DNA of 64,000 nucleotides from Proteus myxofaciens ATCC 19692 (GTDB lineage Bacteria > Pseudomonadota > Gammaproteobacteria > Enterobacterales > Enterobacteriaceae): positions 57,466-121,465 of the forward strand of contig NZ_LXEN01000102.1 of assembly GCF_001654855.1 (NCBI RefSeq), written 5' to 3'. Positions 1 through 10,191 of this stretch are shown piece by piece (positions within the stretch are counted from its first letter, which is position 1; each line of letters begins with the position of its first letter). A program made the translations under genes and the position numbers. The notes beneath the pieces are model-generated. The model did no database searches and was not told where the DNA came from. It was given only the letters and a program-made list of their open reading frames with translations.

Positions 1-1520
1 AAGATGCGCTGGAAAATGCGAGTCGAGATAAAACAACCTTTATTTCGACTATCAGCCATGAATTACGTACACCACTTAACGGGATTGTGGGCTTAAGCCG
101 TATTTTACTTGATACTGATTTATCACCAGAGCAGCTTAATTATCTGAAAACAATCCATGTTAGCGCCATCACATTAGGGAATATTTTTAATGATGTGATT
201 GAGATGGATAAAATTGAGCGTAGAAAAATACAACTAGATAATCAGCCTATTGATTTTACAGAATTTGTTTCCGATCTCGAAAATCTTTCAGGATTATTAG
301 TACAGCCTAAAGGATTAAAATTTACCTTAGAGGCTGAAAGAACCTTACCTCATAAAATAATGACTGATGGCACCCGCCTACGCCAAATTTTATGGAATTT
401 AATCGGTAATGCAGTCAAATTCACACAACAAGGTGAAATCACCGTTCATATTTGGCAAGAAGAAACAGATAAGCTGTTATTTGAAGTGAAAGATAGTGGT
501 ATTGGTATTCCTAAAGAAGAGCTTGAGAAGATTTTTGCGATGTACTATCAAGTTACCGATAGTCAAGGTGGTCGCCCTGCAACAGGAACGGGTATTGGTC
601 TTGCCGTTTCAAAACGCCTAGCACAGAATATGGGCGGTGATATCCATGTTGATAGTGAGTTAGGTAAGGGGTCTACCTTTACGCTGTCTGTCGTCGCTCC
701 TGCGATTGAAGAGCAACAAGATATTGAAAATGATGATGAGCTTTTATTACCTGCGTTAAATATTCTTTTAGTCGAAGATATTGAGCTTAATGTTATCGTG
801 GCATGCTCTGTTTTAGAAAAGTTGGGGAATACCGTTGATGTGGCAATGACAGGGCAAGAAGCATTAGCGATGTTTAAACCTGATGAATATGATCTAGTGC
901 TATTAGATATTCAGCTACCTGATATGACGGGATTCGATATTTCAAGAAAATTACGTCAAGAATTTGATAGTAATGAACTCCCACCTCTAATCGCATTAAC
1001 AGCAAATGTTTTGAAAGACAAAAAAGAATATTTAGATGCGGGAATGAATGATGTGCTTAGTAAGCCGCTTTCTGTTGATGCTCTAACCGCAATTATTAAC
1101 AAGTTCTGGGGTGATGGTGCTGTTTATGTCCCATCTGATTCTCCATCGGAATTGTTGAATAAAAATGAAGAGTTACTAGATATTGATATGCTTAATCAAT
1201 ACATCGAACTTGTCGGACCTCAATTAATCACCGATGGACTAGATGTTTTTGAAAAGATGATGCCAAGTTATATGTCGGTGCTTATCTCTAACCTGACAGC
1301 TCGTGATCAGAAAGGAATTACTGAAGAAGGACATAAAATTAAAGGAGCTGCAGGTTCAATAGGTTTAAAACATTTACAGCAATTAGCGAAACAAATTCAA
1401 TCATCAGAATTACCTGCTTGGTGGGACAATGTTCAAGAGTGGGTTGACGAGTTAGAAAGAGATTGGAGAAAAGAGGTAGAAAGTTTAAGAAACTGGTTAT
1501 CAGACGCTAGAAAAAAATAA
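1..1520 (+). CDS. arcB: Aerobic respiration control sensor kinase ArcB, 3' part (5' end outside window)
   Basis: Hybrid histidine kinase that senses quinone redox state and passes phosphate to ArcA, here only its C-terminal ~505 residues. The reading frame is open from base 3. The H-box (ISHELRTPLNGIVGLS) has its phosphorylated His codon at 57-59, followed by an N-box (LWNLIGNAVKFT), G1 (DSGIGIP) and G2 (GTGIGLAVSKRL). A receiver domain follows with the acceptor Asp in LLLDIQLPDMTG, and a C-terminal HPt domain with His in HKIKGAAGSIG. The H1-D1-H2 order is that of ArcB. The N-terminal membrane and PAS parts lie upstream of the window. Its partner gene arcA is at 42882-43598 on the other strand. 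The 3' end overlaps the terminator of the antisense small RNA ArcZ. Confidence 0.97.
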   Translation, partial: DALENASRDKTTFISTISHELRTPLNGIVGLSRILLDTDLSPEQLNYLKTIHVSAITLGNIFNDVIEMDKIERRKIQLDNQPIDFTEFVSDLENLSGLLVQPKGLKFTLEAERTLPHKIMTDGTRLRQILWNLIGNAVKFTQQGEITVHIWQEETDKLLFEVKDSGIGIPKEELEKIFAMYYQVTDSQGGRPATGTGIGLAVSKRLAQNMGGDIHVDSELGKGSTFTLSVVAPAIEEQQDIENDDELLLPALNILLVEDIELNVIVACSVLEKLGNTVDVAMTGQEALAMFKPDEYDLVLLDIQLPDMTGFDISRKLRQEFDSNELPPLIALTANVLKDKKEYLDAGMNDVLSKPLSVDALTAIINKFWGDGAVYVPSDSPSELLNKNEELLDIDMLNQYIELVGPQLITDGLDVFEKMMPSYMSVLISNLTARDQKGITEEGHKIKGAAGSIGLKHLQQLAKQIQSSELPAWWDNVQEWVDELERDWRKEVESLRNWLSDARKK

Positions 1521-1632
1521 CCCCAACCGAAGGTTGGGGTGCGCGAATTACTGCGCCAACACCAGGGAAACTTTTCTACTCGCTTTTTTGATTATCATTA
1601 CATAGGCGAATAGGATGAAACTATTCCATACA
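1511..1632 (-). ncRNA. arcZ: ArcZ small regulatory RNA (formerly RyhA/SraH)
   Basis: On the minus strand, bases 1570 down to 1551 read TTTCCCTGGTGTTGGCGCAG, which matches the conserved processed 3' part of E. coli ArcZ as I recall it. The next bases (TAATTCGCGCACCCC) also match. An 8-bp hairpin (1521-1528 with 1532-1539) and a run of U (1519-1511) complete a Rho-independent terminator. Position is also diagnostic: in E. coli arcZ lies between arcB and elbB, convergent with arcB. ArcZ is an Hfq-dependent RNA that activates rpoS translation and lowers arcB expression, and its long form is processed to a ~55-60 nt active 3' fragment. The 3' end is firm. The 5' end (~1632) is set only by analogy with the ~121-nt E. 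coli transcript. Confidence 0.9.
1520..1540 (-). terminator. Rho-independent terminator of arcZ
   Basis: Perfect inverted repeat CCCCAACC/GGTTGGGG with a GAA loop (TTC on the minus strand). The T-run follows only in the minus-strand direction (complement of the A-run at 1511-1517, inside the last arcB codons), so it terminates ArcZ. It can also fold in the arcB mRNA immediately after the stop codon. Confidence 0.85.
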
Positions 1633-1757
1633 TCATACAAGCAACAAAATAGCAAATATAAGTTTTTTTGTTACAAGAAACATTTAAATATGTGATGGCG
1701 ATTGGTGTTTACACCTATAAATGGGTAACTAGTAATCTACTACAAATGGAGAAAGAT

Positions 1758-2408
1758 ATGAAATCAATTGCAATAATTTTAAGTGGCTGTGGTGTATTTG
1801 ATGGAAGCGAAATCCATGAGTCAGTACTTACAATGCTCGCTTTGAGTCAAAATAACGCTGAAGTTCATTATTTTTCACCTGATGATTTACAACCTTCTGT
1901 AATTAATCATATTACTGGAGAAGAAAAATCAGAAAAAAGGAATATGATGGAGGAGTCTTCACGTATTTCACGTGGAAAAATATCCCCTTTATCAGATGCA
2001 AAGGCCGAAATGTTCGATGCCGTCATTATTCCTGGTGGTTTTGGTGCGGCTAAGAATTTATGTACCTTTGCAACTGAAGGCGTTAACTGTGAAATAAATA
2101 AAGAATTATTAAATTTTGTTCAAGAAATGAATAAGCAGAAAAAGCCGTTGGGATTAATGTGTATTGCGCCTGTTATGTTACCTAAAATGCTTAATTCATC
2201 AGTTAAGTTAACCATTGGTAATGATCCACAGACTGCTAAAATGATTGAAGAGATGGGGGGAATACATATTAATTGCGCTGTTGATGATATTGTAGTTGAT
2301 GAAGAGCAACGCGTTGTTACGACTCCAGCTTATATGCTTGCTGAATCAATAGCTCAAGCACAAGTAGGTATTAATAAACTCGTTAAAAAAGTTCTTGAAA
2401 TGGCATAA
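1758..2408 (+). CDS. elbB: Isoprenoid biosynthesis glyoxalase ElbB (DJ-1/PfpI superfamily)
   Basis: 216-residue class I glutamine-amidotransferase-like protein close to the E. coli ElbB length of 217. It begins MKSIAIILSGCGVFDGSE. Characteristic stretches are the IIPGGFGAAKN nucleophile-elbow region, LGLMCIAPVMLPK with the predicted reactive Cys, and VDDIVVDEEQRVVTTPAYML near the C terminus. The start at 1758 is chosen because GGAG at 1748-1751 lies 6 bases before it and because it aligns with the family. An in-frame extension to 1668 adds 30 unlike residues and no ribosome site. Members have weak glyoxalase activity, and the link to isoprenoid synthesis is historical. It is followed 19 bases later by mtgA, a pairing also seen in E. 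coli, so the two are probably co-transcribed. Confidence 0.93.
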   Translation: MKSIAIILSGCGVFDGSEIHESVLTMLALSQNNAEVHYFSPDDLQPSVINHITGEEKSEKRNMMEESSRISRGKISPLSDAKAEMFDAVIIPGGFGAAKNLCTFATEGVNCEINKELLNFVQEMNKQKKPLGLMCIAPVMLPKMLNSSVKLTIGNDPQTAKMIEEMGGIHINCAVDDIVVDEEQRVVTTPAYMLAESIAQAQVGINKLVKKVLEMA

Positions 2409-2427
2409 TAGAAAGGTGAAATAGTAG

Positions 2428-3129
2428 ATGGCACTCGTAAAAAAACTAAAAAAAATATTAATTATATTAATTGCTTTTTGGCTATTAATGGTTATTTTCT
2501 TTTCTTTTTTACCGGTGCCTTTTTCGACTGTAATGATACAAAGGCAAGTTTCTGCATGGAGTGAGTTTGATTTTTCTTATGTATCTCACTCTATCTGGGT
2601 GAGTGAAAAAGAGATTGCTCCGAATATGTTTTTAGCAGTGATTGCTTCTGAAGATCAAAATTTTCCAAAACATTGGGGTTTTGATCTTGATGCCATAGAA
2701 AAAGTGTTCAAAAAAAGCCAAGATAGTAATAAATCAATGAGAGGCGCTTCGACTATTTCCCAACAAACGGTAAAAAATCTCTTTCTATGGGATGGTCGCA
2801 GTTGGTTAAGAAAAGGATTAGAAGCAGGAATGACCCCGGTTATTGAGCTGATTTGGTCAAAAAAACGTATTCTTACGGTGTATTTGAATATTGTTGAATT
2901 TGGTGATGGTATTTTTGGTGTAGAACAGGCCGCTCAACACTATTTTAAAAAATCAGCAAAGCAACTTACGGCAAATGAAGCTGCACTACTAGCGGCTGTT
3001 TTACCAAATCCGCATATTTATCTCGTCAATAAACCATCATCTTATTTGCTAAAGAGACAGCAATGGATTTTAAACCAGATGAGATTGATGGGAGGCACAA
3101 CATTTCTAAAGACAAATAATTTGCAATAA
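2428..3129 (+). CDS. mtgA: Monofunctional peptidoglycan glycosyltransferase MtgA
   Basis: Polymerises lipid II into glycan strands in the periplasm without a transpeptidase domain. The 233 residues start with a basic stretch and one membrane anchor (about residues 9-30). The GT51 domain follows, with the catalytic Glu in [14 protein letters not shown] (E75), then [17 protein letters not shown] and [21 protein letters not shown]. Length and motif order match the MtgA family. It lies 19 bases after elbB and converges with ureR, leaving only 32 bases between the stop codons. Confidence 0.95.
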   Translation: MALVKKLKKILIILIAFWLLMVIFFSFLPVPFSTVMIQRQVSAWSEFDFSYVSHSIWVSEKEIAPNMFLAVIASEDQNFPKHWGFDLDAIEKVFKKSQDSNKSMRGASTISQQTVKNLFLWDGRSWLRKGLEAGMTPVIELIWSKKRILTVYLNIVEFGDGIFGVEQAAQHYFKKSAKQLTANEAALLAAVLPNPHIYLVNKPSSYLLKRQQWILNQMRLMGGTTFLKTNNLQ

Positions 3130-3161
3130 AATAATACCTTTTGAAATGTGATATTTTCAAA

Positions 3162-4022
3162 TCAATCTTTTTTTAAAGACATATTGGGTATCGTTGATAG
3201 ATGATTTAACTGGCGAGATTGCGTTCTAAATTGTGACGGTGTCATTGAATATTTACGTTTAAATGCGTCACAGAAATAAGCATTACTGCCAAATCCACAG
3301 CGATGGCTTATTTGAAAAACAGAATAATTTGAAAAAGTAAGATAGTTCAATGCAATCCCCATTCTGACATCGAGTAATAATTGGCAGAATGAAACTCCTT
3401 CTTTATTTAAATGCCTACGCAATGTTGATGGTGTAGTAAATAGCGTTTTAGCGACATCATCTAGATGCCATTTACGTTGTGGATCTTGTGTTATTAGGTG
3501 AGTAATCGCCTGATTTTTAGGCTCATCATAGTTAAAGCGAAAGATATTTAGAATATCAACACCTTCATGATATACAGCCATTAAAATAAAAAAGAGACAT
3601 TGTTGCATAAACATAGTTTCTTGCGATGGTGTGCCATGCGCTAAAGGTAAACACTGTTTTAGTAAACTAAAATTGGTTTTAACTATCTCTGGTGTTAATA
3701 AATGATAATCAGGTAGATGACGAGTAATAGGTGCTCCTGATTTTATTAATGGCTTTAATAATGAAAAAACAGATTGTAATTCTGTTTCACCTAATATCAA
3801 GGTATGTAATTCAATAGATTGATGTGTAAATTGGCTGACGAGATCACATGAAACTTGGCTATATTTAGGCACGATTAAAGTGAGATTAGTCGTTACATCA
3901 ATAGATTTTCCATTAATATAAATTTCACCTTTTGCATTATTTATCATCGCTATCATTGGATTTTCAATGTAAAACGTTTTTAAAGAAATCTGATTAGAGG
4001 AAAGAATGTTTTTGTATTCCAT
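3162..4022 (-). CDS. ureR: Urea-responsive transcriptional activator UreR (AraC family)
   Basis: 286-residue AraC-type regulator. The C-terminal third has two helix-turn-helix motifs: [20 protein letters not shown], and the [31 protein letters not shown] region that carries the AraC signature. The N-terminal ~170 residues form the effector part that senses urea in characterised UreR proteins. It is transcribed away from ureD across a ~500-base AT-rich region, exactly the arrangement known for Proteus mirabilis, where UreR with urea activates both ureR and ureD promoters. Size agrees with published UreR (about 293 residues). The identification rests on this context plus family features. Confidence 0.93.
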   Translation of the reverse strand: MEYKNILSSNQISLKTFYIENPMIAMINNAKGEIYINGKSIDVTTNLTLIVPKYSQVSCDLVSQFTHQSIELHTLILGETELQSVFSLLKPLIKSGAPITRHLPDYHLLTPEIVKTNFSLLKQCLPLAHGTPSQETMFMQQCLFFILMAVYHEGVDILNIFRFNYDEPKNQAITHLITQDPQRKWHLDDVAKTLFTTPSTLRRHLNKEGVSFCQLLLDVRMGIALNYLTFSNYSVFQISHRCGFGSNAYFCDAFKRKYSMTPSQFRTQSRQLNHLSTIPNMSLKKD

Positions 4023-4523
4023 AATCTTAAATATACCGCGAATAAACAGGCTATATGCGCTATTTAAGAAAAATAACGAAGCGAGCCAATGATGAATGAT
4101 GTGGTTTATGCTATTTAGAAGAAATTAATAGTTATATTATTTCATAGTAAAGAGCCGTTACTATGCATGAAAAGCATAAGTGCGGTTCAGAATATATGCC
4201 TATGATGGCAAGATAACAATATAGATATTTGCTTATTTTTCTGTCTTTAAATAGGTTGTTATATTTTCTAAATAAATTGCTCTTTATTTAAAACGCACTT
4301 TTTTTAATAAGGTGTAAAATCGCGCGATAAAGAAAGTGAATAAGGTTTTCCTATCGCTTTTTATGCCAATATCACGCACTTTTAATCCCTTCTACTCTGC
4401 ATTTATATACTTTTTTTATTTGATTTAAAGTGACATATTCTTATGGGGTAGTGCTGGATTTATTTTTGTGTTTTTCTAAAAACGGGTTTTTTGTTAAATA
4501 ATATTAAGCAAGCAGGAGTAAGT
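4023..4523. promoter_or_regulatory. ureR-ureD divergent control region
   Basis: 501 bases without a gene and strongly AT-rich, with many A and T tracts of 5-7 bases. In P. mirabilis the equivalent region holds both promoters, UreR sites and H-NS-bound A-tracts. I see no open frame of note. A best UreR match is annotated separately at 4217-4229. Confidence 0.7.
4217..4229 (-). promoter_or_regulatory. Candidate UreR binding site
   Basis: Minus-strand sequence AATATCTATATTG agrees at 12 of 13 positions with the UreR consensus T(A/G)(T/C)(A/T)(T/G)(C/T)T(A/T)(T/A)ATTG as I recall it from work on P. mirabilis and plasmid ureases. It lies midway between the two divergent start codons. The consensus is degenerate, so this is a candidate only. 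Confidence 0.45.
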
Positions 4524-5369
4524 ATGTCTGACTTTTCAGAAAAAGGCTGGCTTGCTGAAATCTCGTTACGTTATGAAATAAAACGCGGGATAACACGCCT
4601 TACTGAGAAACGTCATATCGGCCCTTTAATGGTGCAACGCCCTTTCTATCCAGAGCAAAATGTCGCACATACGTATTTACTTCATCCACCAGGAGGTGTT
4701 GTGGGTGGAGATAAGCTATCTATTAATATTCATGTCGCACCTTATGCTCATGCACTATTAACTACGCCTGGTGCGACTAAGTTTTATCGTAGTGCTGGTG
4801 GTGTTGCTTATCAAATTCAAACATTAAAGGTGGATGCTGAAGGGTTTTTAGAGTGGTTACCACAAGAGAATATCTTTTTTCCCCAAGCTCAAGTCCGTTT
4901 AAAAACAGATGTTTATGTGGCAACGGGGGCAAAATTTATTGGTTGGGAAATTCAATGTTTTGGTCGTCCTGTTTTAGATGAATGGTTTGAAGATGGCAAG
5001 GTAAGAGGGCGCTTTAATTTTTATCTTGATGAGAAATTGCTATTAACAGAGTCAATTTTTGTTGAAGGATTACAAAAAAAAGCCGCCACAATGCGCGAAT
5101 TTCCTATGCTAGGTTCTCTTTATATTTATCCTGCAGATGAAGAGTTAAAAACGTTTATTCAGCATCATCTAGAAGAATTGATATCAGCAAATACAAATAA
5201 TCATCATGTCATTGAATATGGTTTAACTAATATTGATGGCATTTTAGTGTTGCGACTACTGGGTACGCAAACAGAACCTATGATGGCGTGTTTTGCACAA
5301 GTTTGGCAAATCACACGAGAATATTGGCTTGGTTATTGCCCCGAGCCACCTCGTATATGGGCGACATAA
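4524..5369 (+). CDS. ureD: Urease accessory protein UreD
   Basis: 281-residue scaffold chaperone of the UreD-UreF-UreG complex that opens apo-urease for nickel and CO2 delivery. Typical stretches are [40 protein letters not shown] and [11 protein letters not shown]. The ATG at 4524 is chosen because AGGAG (4514-4518) lies 5 bases upstream. A TTG 33 bases earlier would add 11 unsupported residues. It is first gene of the urease operon, followed 21 bases later by ureA. Confidence 0.96.
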   Translation: MSDFSEKGWLAEISLRYEIKRGITRLTEKRHIGPLMVQRPFYPEQNVAHTYLLHPPGGVVGGDKLSINIHVAPYAHALLTTPGATKFYRSAGGVAYQIQTLKVDAEGFLEWLPQENIFFPQAQVRLKTDVYVATGAKFIGWEIQCFGRPVLDEWFEDGKVRGRFNFYLDEKLLLTESIFVEGLQKKAATMREFPMLGSLYIYPADEELKTFIQHHLEELISANTNNHHVIEYGLTNIDGILVLRLLGTQTEPMMACFAQVWQITREYWLGYCPEPPRIWAT

Positions 5370-5390
5370 TCGTTATTTTTAGGAGCGAAA

Positions 5391-5693
5391 ATGGAATTAA
5401 CACCAAGAGAGAAAGACAAACTACTGCTTTTTACTGCGGGGCTTGTTGCTGAAAGACGTCTTAATAAAGGGCTTAAGCTGAATTATCCAGAAGCTGTTGC
5501 ATTAATCAGTTGTGCCATTATGGAAGGTGCTCGTGAAGGCAAAACCGTTGCTCAACTTATGAGTGAAGGTCGTACTATTCTCACCGCAGAACAAGTAATG
5601 GAGGGAATACCTGAAATGATAAAAGATATTCAGGTTGAGTGCACATTCCCTGATGGCACAAAATTGGTTTCTATCCATGATCCTATTGTATAG
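5391..5693 (+). CDS. ureA: Urease gamma subunit UreA
   Basis: 100-residue structural subunit, standard length for three-subunit bacterial ureases. It begins [17 protein letters not shown] and contains [18 protein letters not shown] and [26 protein letters not shown] precedes the start. Three gamma, three beta and three alpha chains form the cytoplasmic enzyme hydrolysing urea to ammonia and carbamate. Eight bases separate its stop from ureB. Confidence 0.98.
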   Translation: MELTPREKDKLLLFTAGLVAERRLNKGLKLNYPEAVALISCAIMEGAREGKTVAQLMSEGRTILTAEQVMEGIPEMIKDIQVECTFPDGTKLVSIHDPIV

Positions 5694-5701
5694 GTGAATT
5701 T

Positions 5702-6028
5702 ATGATCCCTGGCGAAATTAAAGTAAATCAAGCATTAGGTGATATTGAACTTAATGCAGGCCGTGAGACAAAAACAATACAAGTTGCTAATCATGGCGAT
5801 AGACCTGTCCAAGTTGGCTCTCACTATCACTTTTATGAAGTTAATGATGCTTTAAAATTTGAACGAGAAGGTACCTTGGGCTTTCGTTTAAATATCCCAG
5901 CGGGTATGGCTGTTCGCTTTGAACCAGGCCAAAGCCGTACTGTAGAGTTAGTCACTTTTGCAGGAAAACGTGAGATTTACGGCTTTCATGGCAAAGTTAT
6001 GGGCAAATTACAGGAAGGGAAAAAATGA
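5702..6028 (+). CDS. ureB: Urease beta subunit UreB
   Basis: 108-residue subunit starting [20 protein letters not shown], with [13 protein letters not shown] and [12 protein letters not shown], all typical. Its last four bases overlap the ureC start (ATGA), which indicates translational coupling and the fixed stoichiometry of the alpha-beta-gamma unit. Confidence 0.98.
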   Translation: MIPGEIKVNQALGDIELNAGRETKTIQVANHGDRPVQVGSHYHFYEVNDALKFEREGTLGFRLNIPAGMAVRFEPGQSRTVELVTFAGKREIYGFHGKVMGKLQEGKK

Positions 6029-7728
6029 AAACAATATCACGTCAAGCATATGCAGATATGTTTGGTCCAACAACAGGTGATAGGCTACGTTTAGCGGATA
6101 CCGAGCTTTTTCTTGAAATTGAAAAAGACTTTACAACTTATGGCGAAGAAGTGAAATTTGGTGGTGGTAAAGTTATTCGTGATGGAATGGGGCAAAGCCA
6201 AGTCGTTAGCGCAGAGTGTGTTGATGTCCTTATTACGAACGCTATCATTTTAGATAGCTGGGGTATTGTAAAAGCAGATGTTGGTATTAAAGACGGTCGC
6301 ATTGTTGGTATTGGTAAAGCAGGTAATCCAGATGTGCAACCTAATATCGATATTGTTATTGGTCCTGGTACAGAAGTTGTTGCTGGCGAAGGCAAAATTG
6401 TCACCGCAGGTGGTATTGATTCACACATTCACTTTATCTGTCCCCAACAAGCTGAAGAAGGCTTAGTCTCAGGTATTACCACCTTTATTGGTGGTGGTAC
6501 TGGCCCTGTTGCAGGAACGAATGCAACAACCGTCACCCCTGGTATTTGGAATATGTACCGCATGTTAGAAGCGGCAGACGAGCTACCTATCAATATCGGC
6601 TTATTTGGTAAAGGCTGTGTTAGCAAACCAGAAGCCATTCGCGAACAAGTTAAAGCGGGTGCCGTTGGCTTGAAAATTCACGAAGACTGGGGTGCAACAC
6701 CTCAAGCCATTGATAACTGTTTAACTGTTGCTGATGAAATGGATGTACAAGTGGCTATCCATTCTGACACCTTAAATGAAGGTGGATTTTATGAAGAAAC
6801 CGTAAAGGCAATAGCGGGTCGAGTCATTCACGTATTTCATACTGAAGGTGCTGGCGGTGGACATGCACCCGACGTTATCAAATCTGTAGGTGAACCTAAC
6901 ATTCTGCCTGCTTCAACTAATCCAACAATGCCTTATACGATTAATACAGTTGATGAACATCTCGATATGCTGATGGTGTGTCATCATCTTGATCCCTCAA
7001 TTCCTGAAGATGTCGCCTTTGCTGAATCTCGTATTCGTCGTGAAACCATTGCAGCTGAAGATATTTTGCATGATATGGGTGCTATTTCGGTGATGTCATC
7101 TGACTCTCAAGCGATGGGGCGTGTGGGTGAAGTTATCCTACGCACTTGGCAATGCGCTCATAAAATGAAATTACAGCGCGGCATTTTAGAGGGTGACACA
7201 CCTGATAATGATAATAACCGAATTAAGCGCTATGTAGCGAAATACACCATCAATCCAGCATTAGCACACGGTATTGCCCATGAAGTAGGTTCAATAGAAA
7301 AAGGTAAATTTGCTGATCTTGTATTATGGGATCCTGCTTTCTTTGGTATTAAACCGGCACTGATTATGAAAGGTGGAATGGTCGCTTATGCTCCAATGGG
7401 CGATATCAATGCCGCTATTCCAACACCACAACCTGTTCATTATCGTCCGATGTATGGTTGTTTAGGAAAAGCAAAATATAGCACTTCGATGATATTTATG
7501 TCGAAAGCAGGTATTGATGCAGGAGTACCTGAAAAACTCGGTTTAAAAAGTGTGATTGGGCGTGTTGAAGGATGTAGAAACGTGACTAAAGCCTCGATGA
7601 TCCACAATAATTACGTGCCTAAAATAGAGCTTGATCCTCAAACATACATTGTAAAAGCCGATGGTATTCCGTTGGTTTGTGAGCCAGCAACTGAACTGCC
7701 AATGGCACAACGCTATTTCTTATTTTAA
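6025..7728 (+). CDS. ureC: Urease alpha subunit UreC (catalytic)
   Basis: 567-residue catalytic subunit with every expected dinickel-site residue in place: H134 and H136 (DSHIHF), K217 as the carbamylated bridging Lys (GLKIHEDWG), H246, H272, and D360 (MSSD). The flap has C319 and H320 (MVCHHLD). Numbering coincides with the Klebsiella enzyme, so there is no indel up to residue 360. Start overlaps ureB by four bases. The reading frame is intact and nothing suggests loss of activity. Urea hydrolysis raises pH and drives struvite stone formation in Proteus infections. Confidence 0.99.
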   Translation: MKTISRQAYADMFGPTTGDRLRLADTELFLEIEKDFTTYGEEVKFGGGKVIRDGMGQSQVVSAECVDVLITNAIILDSWGIVKADVGIKDGRIVGIGKAGNPDVQPNIDIVIGPGTEVVAGEGKIVTAGGIDSHIHFICPQQAEEGLVSGITTFIGGGTGPVAGTNATTVTPGIWNMYRMLEAADELPINIGLFGKGCVSKPEAIREQVKAGAVGLKIHEDWGATPQAIDNCLTVADEMDVQVAIHSDTLNEGGFYEETVKAIAGRVIHVFHTEGAGGGHAPDVIKSVGEPNILPASTNPTMPYTINTVDEHLDMLMVCHHLDPSIPEDVAFAESRIRRETIAAEDILHDMGAISVMSSDSQAMGRVGEVILRTWQCAHKMKLQRGILEGDTPDNDNNRIKRYVAKYTINPALAHGIAHEVGSIEKGKFADLVLWDPAFFGIKPALIMKGGMVAYAPMGDINAAIPTPQPVHYRPMYGCLGKAKYSTSMIFMSKAGIDAGVPEKLGLKSVIGRVEGCRNVTKASMIHNNYVPKIELDPQTYIVKADGIPLVCEPATELPMAQRYFLF

Positions 7729-7752
7729 TTAGCGAATTACTGAGAATAGAGC

Positions 7753-8223
7753 ATGAAAAAATTTACCCAAATCCTTAATTATGAAAATGTCATTGATATA
7801 CCTTCAGTCACACTGTGCTTAACGATGGATGAAAGAACAAAAAGCCGCTTAAAAGTGACGTTAAGTGATGGTGAAGAAGCCGGTCTCTTTCTTCCTCGTG
7901 GAACCATATTAAAAGAAGGTGATATTTTACAATCAGAAGAAGGCGATACGGTGGTTATTGAGGCCGCTAAAGAGCAAGTTTCCACAGTTTATAGTGATGA
8001 TACGTTGCTATTAGCAAGAGTGTGCTATCACTTAGGTAATCGCCATGTCCCTTTACAGATTGAAGCTGGCTGGTGCCGTTATTTTCATGACCACGTTCTT
8101 GACGATATGGTGCTAGGTTTAGGTGCAAAGGTTGTCGTTGGATTAGAAAAATATCAACCAGAGCCTGGTGCTTATGGTGGAAAATCCGGTGGACATCACC
8201 ACGATCACCATCACCATCATTAA
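7753..8223 (+). CDS. ureE: Urease accessory metallochaperone UreE
   Basis: 156-residue nickel carrier that hands Ni(II) to the UreDFG-urease complex. It has the UreE N-terminal domain (about 1-75), the metal-binding domain with LARVCYHLGNRHVPLQIE and the conserved buried His in LGNRH. The C-terminal tail is very His-rich (GGHHHDHHHHH), giving nickel storage capacity. It lies 24 bases after ureC, with its own weak ribosome site. Confidence 0.97.
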   Translation: MKKFTQILNYENVIDIPSVTLCLTMDERTKSRLKVTLSDGEEAGLFLPRGTILKEGDILQSEEGDTVVIEAAKEQVSTVYSDDTLLLARVCYHLGNRHVPLQIEAGWCRYFHDHVLDDMVLGLGAKVVVGLEKYQPEPGAYGGKSGGHHHDHHHHH

Positions 8224-8245
8224 TAAACTGTAAGGAAGTCTTTCG

Positions 8246-8911
8246 ATGCTAGCGACTTTACGCTTATATCAATTAGTCAGTCCTTCTCTTCCTGTTGGTG
8301 CGTTTACGTATTCACAAGGGCTAGAGTGGGCTATTGAAAAAGGTTGGGTATGTTCACCTGAAACCTTAGCCGATTGGCTGAGTGCTCAAATGGATGGAAC
8401 ATTAGCAACGCTCGAACTTCCTATCTTAAGACAATTGCAAAAAAGCCTTTCACTTAACGATAGAATTCAAGTGAAATATTGGTGTGATTTTATTGTCGCT
8501 AGTCGTGAAACAAAAGAATTAAGACAAGAAGAGCGCCAGCGTGGTATTGCATTTGCTCGTTTATTACCTCAACTCGAGATTGAGTTAGATGATGAGTTAC
8601 TTGCTTGTGTAAAACAAACACAGCTAATGGCTTTCGCCCTTGCAGCACAGCGCTGGAATATCGATATTGAACAGCTTTGTGCTGCTTATGCATGGGGTTG
8701 GCTTGAAAATACCGTAATGTCTGGCGTAAAGCTAGTGCCATTAGGGCAAAGTGCAGGTCAAAAAATACTGTTTTCATTATCTGAACACATTCCTGCGATT
8801 GTTGAGCTGTCAGCACATTGGCCTGTCGATGATATCGGTAGTTTTACGCCAGCGCAGATAATCGCAAGTAGCCGTCATGAAACACAATACACTCGACTTT
8901 TTCGCTCATGA
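8246..8911 (+). CDS. ureF: Urease accessory protein UreF
   Basis: 221-residue all-helical chaperone that bridges UreD and UreG and acts on UreG GTP hydrolysis. Recognised from [20 protein letters not shown] near the N terminus, the [13 protein letters not shown] helix, and [26 protein letters not shown] lies 9 bases before the ATG. It is 22 bases downstream of ureE and 9 bases upstream of ureG. Confidence 0.97.
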   Translation: MLATLRLYQLVSPSLPVGAFTYSQGLEWAIEKGWVCSPETLADWLSAQMDGTLATLELPILRQLQKSLSLNDRIQVKYWCDFIVASRETKELRQEERQRGIAFARLLPQLEIELDDELLACVKQTQLMAFALAAQRWNIDIEQLCAAYAWGWLENTVMSGVKLVPLGQSAGQKILFSLSEHIPAIVELSAHWPVDDIGSFTPAQIIASSRHETQYTRLFRS

Positions 8912-8920
8912 GAACTCAAA

Positions 8921-9538
8921 ATGCAAGAATATAATCAACCACTCCGCATTGGTGTTGGCGGTCCTGTTGGATCAGGAAAAACAGCGCTGTTAGAAGTCCT
9001 TTGCAAAGCAATGCGCGATACCTATGAAATTGCGGTTGTGACTAATGATATCTACACACAAGAAGATGCCAAGATCTTAACTCGTGCACAAGCACTAGAT
9101 ACTGATCGTATTATCGGTGTGGAAACAGGAGGCTGCCCTCATACCGCTATTCGTGAAGATGCTTCGATGAATTTAGCCGCAGTAGAAGAGTTGGCCATTC
9201 GCCATAAAAATCTTGATATTGTATTTGTTGAAAGTGGTGGCGATAACTTAAGTGCGACGTTTAGTCCTGAATTGGCTGATTTAACTATCTATGTTATTGA
9301 TGTTGCAGAAGGTGAGAAAATTCCTCGTAAAGGTGGGCCTGGTATTACTCATTCCGATCTACTCATCATCAATAAAATTGACCTTGCACCTTATGTTGGC
9401 GCTTCATTAGAGGTTATGGAAGCTGATACCGCGAGAATGCGCCCTGTAAAACCTTATGTGTTTACTAACTTAAAAGAAAAAATTGGGCTAGAAACAATCA
9501 TTGATTTTATTGTTGATAAAGGTATGTTAAGACGTTGA
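8921..9538 (+). CDS. ureG: Urease accessory GTPase UreG
   Basis: 205-residue SIMIBI-class GTPase powering nickel insertion. P-loop [15 protein letters not shown] (about residues 12-26), the CPH nickel-binding motif in [14 protein letters not shown], the Walker B-type FVESGGDNL, and the guanine-specificity motif NKID. It is last gene of the operon. No nickel transporter gene follows, unlike some urease loci. Confidence 0.98.
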   Translation: MQEYNQPLRIGVGGPVGSGKTALLEVLCKAMRDTYEIAVVTNDIYTQEDAKILTRAQALDTDRIIGVETGGCPHTAIREDASMNLAAVEELAIRHKNLDIVFVESGGDNLSATFSPELADLTIYVIDVAEGEKIPRKGGPGITHSDLLIINKIDLAPYVGASLEVMEADTARMRPVKPYVFTNLKEKIGLETIIDFIVDKGMLRR

Positions 9539-9560
9539 TAGTGTGCTAAAAGAGGTTATT

Positions 9561-9592
9561 AGTATCGGCCATCATAGACGATGACCGATACT
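9561..9592. terminator. Hairpin between convergent ureG and dolP
   Basis: Arms 9561-9573 and 9580-9592 (AGTATCGGCCATC / GATGACCGATACT) pair at 12 of 13 positions. No long T-run follows on either side, so it may be a weak bidirectional terminator or an mRNA-end stabiliser. Confidence 0.5.
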
Positions 9593-9603
9593 GGAATAAG
9601 GGT

Positions 9604-10182
9604 TTAATTAAGATAAGTAAATGCAGTTGTTACTTTCACTACACCTTTGGTTTCACTTGCAATTTTTGCTACCGCATCACCTTCTTGATGTGTTAATACA
9701 CCAAATAAAAAGACTTCACTATTTTCAGTAATGACTTTTACTGATGATGATTTAACTGAATCACTGCCTAAAATTTGTGAACGTACTTTTGTTGTTAACC
9801 AAGTATCAGACGACGCTGTACCTAGTGTGACAGGTTCTCCCTGACGAATTTCATTATAAACGTTGTTCACACCTTCTACTTTACTTGTCACTTGTTTTGC
9901 TAGCTCTGCAATGCTCATATCAGGTGATTGCCCTGTTAACAATATATTACCTTGATAAGCGGTTGCAACAATACGAGAATTACTATTTTTAATTTGCGTA
10001 TTTTTATTTAAAGCACCTGAAACACGCGCTTCCAATGTGCCGTCATCAACTTGTTGCCCTAATGAACGAGGGTCTGTTGCTGTTTTTCCTGCAACAGCTG
10101 CGGTACCAACAACAGCAGCGCCAATACAGCCTTGTAATAATAGCGAAAAACAAATTATTGCTGTAATAGGAAGCAATTTCAT
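9604..10182 (-). CDS. dolP: Outer-membrane lipoprotein DolP (YraP), dual BON domain
   Basis: 192-residue lipoprotein with signal peptide and lipobox LLLQGC (acylated Cys near residue 19), followed by two BON domains (about residues 45-115 and 120-190). Examples are ARVSGALNKNTQIKNSN and TKVRSQILGSDSVKSSSVKV. DolP binds anionic phospholipid at division sites and supports outer-membrane integrity and the BAM complex. It is downstream of diaA on the same strand with a 9-base gap, the order found in E. coli (lpoA-yraN-diaA-dolP). Confidence 0.95.
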   Translation of the reverse strand: MKLLPITAIICFSLLLQGCIGAAVVGTAAVAGKTATDPRSLGQQVDDGTLEARVSGALNKNTQIKNSNSRIVATAYQGNILLTGQSPDMSIAELAKQVTSKVEGVNNVYNEIRQGEPVTLGTASSDTWLTTKVRSQILGSDSVKSSSVKVITENSEVFLFGVLTHQEGDAVAKIASETKGVVKVTTAFTYLN

Positions 10183-10191
10183 AGTAACTCC

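Noticed and set aside
1521..1539. Hairpin read as terminator of arcB
   Set aside because: T-run exists only in the minus direction; the ArcZ match explains it better.
4251..4290. Second UreR site ending AAATTG near 4278
   Set aside because: Only about 6 of the 9 variable positions agree; not better than chance in AT-rich DNA.
6138..6638. Open frames opposite or out of phase with ureC
   Set aside because: Overlap the intact catalytic subunit and have no ribosome site or family.
8499..8816. 105-codon frame opposite ureF
   Set aside because: ureF is intact and conserved; the opposite frame has no recognisable features.
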